Source of the DNA: Sphingomonas radiodurans
Lineage (GTDB): Bacteria; Pseudomonadota; Alphaproteobacteria; Sphingomonadales; Sphingomonadaceae
Direction of reading: 5' to 3'
NCBI RefSeq assembly: GCF_020866845.1
Contig: NZ_CP086594.1
Location: forward strand, 1,054,001-1,118,000
Length of the DNA stretch: 64,000 bases
Shown: in pieces, positions 61,066 to 64,000 of the stretch
How the letters are laid out: each line of letters starts with the position of its first letter
Numbering within the stretch: position 1 is the stretch's first letter
Position numbers and translations under genes: made by a program
Notes under the pieces: model-generated
What the model saw: only the letters and a program-made list of their open reading frames with translations
Told to the model about the DNA's origin: nothing
Database searches by the model: none

Positions 61066-61733
61066 AGAAGCTGCTGATTTTCGCCGCGCTCGCCTTCGCG
61101 GCGCCGCTCACCGCCGCCACGCAAAAGCCATGGGGCTCGGTCGCCGCGATCGCTCCGTCGGGCAGCTATGTCATCGGCAATCCCAAGGCGAAGGTGAAGC
61201 TGGTCGAATATGTCAGCTACACATGCCCGCACTGCGGCCATTTCACGCGCGATTCCGCCGCGACCCTGAAAGGCAAGATGATCGCCTCGGGTTCCACCAG
61301 CCTCGAAGTGCGCAGCTCGATCCACGATCGCTACGATCTGGTCGCCGCCACGCTCGCGCGCTGCTCGGGCCCGGCGCTGTTCCCCAAGATGCACGATCTG
61401 CTCTTCGCGCAGCAGGACGCATGGCTGAACCAGGCGATGGCGTTCGACGCCGCCGGTGGCCAGAACCCGGCGGGCAACACGCAGGGTGAAAAGATGCGCA
61501 CGCTCGCCAACGGCGCCGGCCTCACCGCCATCGCAAAGTCGGCCGGCATGAGCGAGCCCGCGATCGCCGCCTGCTTCGCGACCGAGACGAGCCTCACCAA
61601 GACGCTCGCGGTGGCGCAGGCGATGCAGGGCAAGATCAAGGGCACCCCGGCGTTCGAGCTGAACGGCAAGCTGATCGAGGGCGTCGACTGGGCGAAGCTC
61701 GAACCGATGCTGCGCGCCGCCGGCGCCCGATAA
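61062..61733 (+). CDS. DsbA-family thiol:disulphide oxidoreductase (first of a tandem pair)
   Basis: A 223-residue periplasmic thioredoxin-fold protein. Signal peptide MKKLLIFAALAFAAPLTAAT; active site VSYTCPHCGHFTRD (CPHC, near residue 53, the same dipeptide as E. coli DsbA); cis-proline loop KGTPAFELNG. It would introduce disulphides into exported proteins. ATG at 61062 overlaps the DUF721 stop. A lipoprotein paralogue follows 43 bases downstream. Confidence 0.9.
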   Translation: MKKLLIFAALAFAAPLTAATQKPWGSVAAIAPSGSYVIGNPKAKVKLVEYVSYTCPHCGHFTRDSAATLKGKMIASGSTSLEVRSSIHDRYDLVAATLARCSGPALFPKMHDLLFAQQDAWLNQAMAFDAAGGQNPAGNTQGEKMRTLANGAGLTAIAKSAGMSEPAIAACFATETSLTKTLAVAQAMQGKIKGTPAFELNGKLIEGVDWAKLEPMLRAAGAR

Positions 61734-61776
61734 TCGGCCCCAATGACCGGCCAAGTGATTCCAACGGAGTAAGCAC

Positions 61777-62508
61777 ATGAACTTGCGTATCGCCGCTTCT
61801 GCTCTTGCACTCGCGATGCTCGCCGCCTGCGGTGAAAGCGGCAACACGATCTCGGCACCCGCCAATTCGGTCGCCGCTGCCCCCGCGCCCGCCGGTCAGG
61901 ATTGGACGCAGACGGTCACCAAGACGGCCGATGGCGGCTTCGTGATGGGCAATCCCAATGCGCCGCTGAAGCTCGTCGAATATGGCTCGCGCACGTGCCC
62001 GACCTGCGGCAACTTCGGCCGCACCAGCGCGGAGCCGCTGCAGAATACCTACATCAAGTCGGGCAAGGTCTCGTTCGAATTCCGTGACTTCCTGGTCCAC
62101 GCGCCCGATCTCGGCGTTGCGATCCTCGGCCAGTGCGCTGGCGAAACGCCATTCTTCCCGATCCTTGATCAGATGTTCGCCGAACAGAACGGCTTCCTTG
62201 AGAAGCTCGAGACCATCCCCGCCGATTTCCAGCAACGCCTCCAGGCGATGAGCCCGGCGCAGCAGGCCACAGCCTGGGTCGAATATCTCGGCTACCTCGA
62301 TTTCGTGAAGCAGCGCGGCCTAACCGAAACCCAGGCGCGCCAGTGCCTCGCCGATCCGGGGCGGATCGAGGCCGTCGCCAAGGTTTCCGAAACCGCGATG
62401 AAGGACAAGGAAGTCACCGGCACGCCGACCTTCTTCCTGAACGGCGAAAAGATCGAAGCCGCCAGCTGGCCCCAGGTCGAAACCGCGCTGAAGGGCGCGG
62501 GGGCCTAA
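61777..62508 (+). CDS. DsbA-family lipoprotein thiol oxidoreductase (second of pair)
   Basis: A 243-residue paralogue of the previous gene with a lipoprotein signal, MNLRIAASALALAMLAACG (lipobox LAAC). The active site is YGSRTCPTCGNFGRT (CPTC, near residue 73), and the cis-proline loop VTGTPTFFLNG. Lipid anchoring and the different dipeptide suggest a distinct partner or redox potential. GGAGTAAG-like sequence precedes the start. smc follows after a palindromic repeat. Confidence 0.88.
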   Translation: MNLRIAASALALAMLAACGESGNTISAPANSVAAAPAPAGQDWTQTVTKTADGGFVMGNPNAPLKLVEYGSRTCPTCGNFGRTSAEPLQNTYIKSGKVSFEFRDFLVHAPDLGVAILGQCAGETPFFPILDQMFAEQNGFLEKLETIPADFQQRLQAMSPAQQATAWVEYLGYLDFVKQRGLTETQARQCLADPGRIEAVAKVSETAMKDKEVTGTPTFFLNGEKIEAASWPQVETALKGAGA

Positions 62509-62519
62509 CACCCTCCCCT

Positions 62520-62603
62520 CGTCACCCCGGGCTTGACCCGGGGTCCCGCTTCTTTACCACCGTCGCTCGATCAGCGGGACCCCGCATCAAGTCCGGGGTG
62601 ACG
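62520..62603. repeat. palindromic repeat (family C) upstream of smc
   Basis: CGTCACCCCGGGCTTGACCC plus GGGGTCCCGC at the left and GCGGGACCCCGCATCAAGTC plus CGGGGTGACG at the right, inverted around a short variable centre; close relative of 48001-48085. Confidence 0.75.
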
Positions 62604-62657
62604 GAGTAACGGAGGGGCCTTGCGTCCCTCTGCAGGCCGCGCTCAACTCCATCCAAC

Positions 62658-64000
62658 GTGCAGATCAAGCGCCTCCGCCTGTCCGGCTTCAAAAGCTTCG
62701 TCGACCCCGCCGATCTGCGCATCGAGCCGGGGCTGACCGGGGTCGTCGGCCCCAACGGCTGCGGCAAGTCCAACCTGCTCGAAGCGCTGCGCTGGACGAT
62801 GGGCGAAAACAGCGCGAAATCGATGCGCGGCGCCGGCATGGAAGACGTGATCTTCGCCGGCACCGCGACACGGCCTGCGCGCGATTTTGCAGAAGTCTCG
62901 CTGCTTGCCGAGATCGCGGGACAGGAAACCGAAGTCGTCCGCCGGATCGAGCGCGGTGCCGGCAGCGCCTACCGCATCGACGGCCGCGACGTGCGCGCCA
63001 AGGACGTGTCGCTCCTGTTCGCCGACGCCGCGACCGGCGCGCATTCGCCCGCGCTCGTCAGCCAGGGCCGGATCAGCGCCGTCATCGCCGCCAAGCCCAC
63101 CGATCGCCGCGCGATGCTCGAAGAAGCCGCCGGCATCGCCGGCCTCCACGTCCGCCGCCGCGACGCCGAGCAGAAGTTGCGCGCGACCGAGGCGAACCTC
63201 GAACGACTCGACGAAGTCATCGCCGATCAGGAGGCGCGCGCCAACGCGCTCCGCCGCCAGGCCCGTCAGGCCGAGCGATACCGCACCCTCTCGCGCCAGA
63301 TCCGCGTCGCCGAAGCGCGCATGATCTTCGCCCGCTGGCGCGAAGCCGCCGTCGCCGCCGATGCCGCCAAGGCTGAAGCCGCCGCCGCCGACACGCGCGT
63401 CGCGCAGGCAACCGAAGCCCAGCACGCCGCCGCCGCCTATCAGGCGCAAGCCACCGAAACGCTCGCTCAAGCCCGCACCGCCGCGCTCGCCGCGCGCGAC
63501 CGCAGCGGCGAGATCGCGCACCACCTCGCGGGGCTCCGCAGCGAGGAACAGGCCGTCACCCGCCGCCTCGCCGAGCTCACCCAGTCCGCCGCCCGCATCA
63601 CTGCCGATCGCACCCGCGAAGGCGCACTCGCCAACGACGCCGCCGACGCGCTCGCCCGGCTCGACACCGAACGCAAGGCGCTCGAAGCCACCATAACCCG
63701 CGCCGCGGCCGACCTGCCGACACACGAGGCCACACTCGCCGACGCCGAACGCCACGCCCGCGACGCCGAGGTCGCGCTCGCCCAGGCACTATCGCGTCAG
63801 GCGAGCGAAGCCGCCGACGCCCGCGTCGCGCACGCCGCCGCCGCCGCCGCGTGCGCGCGCCTGGACCGCGCCGATCGCGACGCCGCACAGGTCACCGCCC
63901 AACGCGCCGCGCTTGGCGACGCGGCCCCGCTGGAAGCAGAACGGATCGCCGCCGCCGAGAAGCTGAAGACGGCGCTGCACGACGCCGAAGAAGCGCGCGC
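62658..64000 (+). CDS. smc: chromosome segregation protein SMC (3' partial)
   Basis: The frame starts at GTG 62658 ([16 protein letters not shown]) and is still open at the window edge; 447 codons of about 1150 are present. The N-terminal ATPase lobe has Walker [21 protein letters not shown] near residue 32, the FAGT segment, and [20 protein letters not shown] near residue 148. From about residue 165 a long Ala/Glu/Arg-rich coiled coil begins. SMC with ScpA and ScpB compacts and separates chromosomes. No stop codon interrupts the visible part. Confidence 0.93.
   Translation, partial: MQIKRLRLSGFKSFVDPADLRIEPGLTGVVGPNGCGKSNLLEALRWTMGENSAKSMRGAGMEDVIFAGTATRPARDFAEVSLLAEIAGQETEVVRRIERGAGSAYRIDGRDVRAKDVSLLFADAATGAHSPALVSQGRISAVIAAKPTDRRAMLEEAAGIAGLHVRRRDAEQKLRATEANLERLDEVIADQEARANALRRQARQAERYRTLSRQIRVAEARMIFARWREAAVAADAAKAEAAAADTRVAQATEAQHAAAAYQAQATETLAQARTAALAARDRSGEIAHHLAGLRSEEQAVTRRLAELTQSAARITADRTREGALANDAADALARLDTERKALEATITRAAADLPTHEATLADAERHARDAEVALAQALSRQASEAADARVAHAAAAAACARLDRADRDAAQVTAQRAALGDAAPLEAERIAAAEKLKTALHDAEEAR

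Overview
This 64 kb window is GC-rich, densely coded, and looks like ordinary chromosome of a sphingomonad (Sphingomonas or a close relative, Alphaproteobacteria). The evidence is gene content and order: rnd-lptC-lptA-lptB-rpoN; ribF-ileS-lspA-DUF3035 (bamF-like); an N-acetylmuramoyl-L-alanine amidase and PBP1A divergent from an RNase E with an acidic insertion in its S1 domain; serC-serA; hisZ-purA; and mutY-dciA-dsbA-like-dsbA-like-smc. No tRNA, rRNA, phage, insertion sequence or CRISPR array was seen. Two genes are cut by the window edges: the aminotransferase/flavoprotein at the left and smc at the right.

Layout. 1-2.7 kb: a sugar-aminotransferase C-terminus in one open frame with an FAD/NAD(P) oxidoreductase, translationally coupled to a GT2 glycosyltransferase. 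2.7-9.4 kb: two divergent L,D-transpeptidase-fold proteins, a 2-oxoglutarate/Fe(II) oxygenase, a lipoprotein, a Bcr/CflA-type efflux pump, a very acidic protein behind a textbook EcfG promoter, homoserine dehydrogenase, and a PspC-domain protein behind a sigma-54-like promoter. 9.5-18 kb: an OPT transporter, a GT4-hybrid/GH130 pair, queF, sseA and a cystathionine beta-lyase. 18-26.5 kb: lipoprotein maturation, tRNA charging, flavin synthesis, thymidylate/folate genes, a RadC-like fragment protein, a lipoprotein-type methyltransferase and prfB. 26.6-37.6 kb: cell wall (mrcA, amidase), RNase E, an M48 protease, a DsbA-like oxidoreductase, a hydrolase and an extensin-fold lipoprotein. 37.6-46.5 kb: serC-serA with a structured leader, an MlaA-type protein, hisZ, purA and an AtuA-like protein. 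46.5-52 kb: rpoN and the Lpt genes, then a glycine-rich double cold-shock protein. 52-64 kb: a LOG-family protein, a membrane cytochrome c, pheA, oligopeptidase B, nudC, a serine hydrolase, mutY, dciA, two thiol oxidoreductases and smc.

Much of the window serves the envelope: peptidoglycan synthesis and remodelling, LPS transport, lipid asymmetry, outer-membrane assembly, disulphide formation and glycan synthesis. The rest is housekeeping. The more unusual signals are (i) families of GC-rich palindromic repeats between genes, one of which has inserted in frame inside ileS; (ii) recognisable EcfG, sigma-54-like and serC-leader signals; (iii) the aminotransferase-flavoprotein fusion; and (iv) the GT4-hybrid/GH130 pair. 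No single wholly new multi-gene system is evident; the fusion locus at the left edge, which continues outside the window, is the best candidate.
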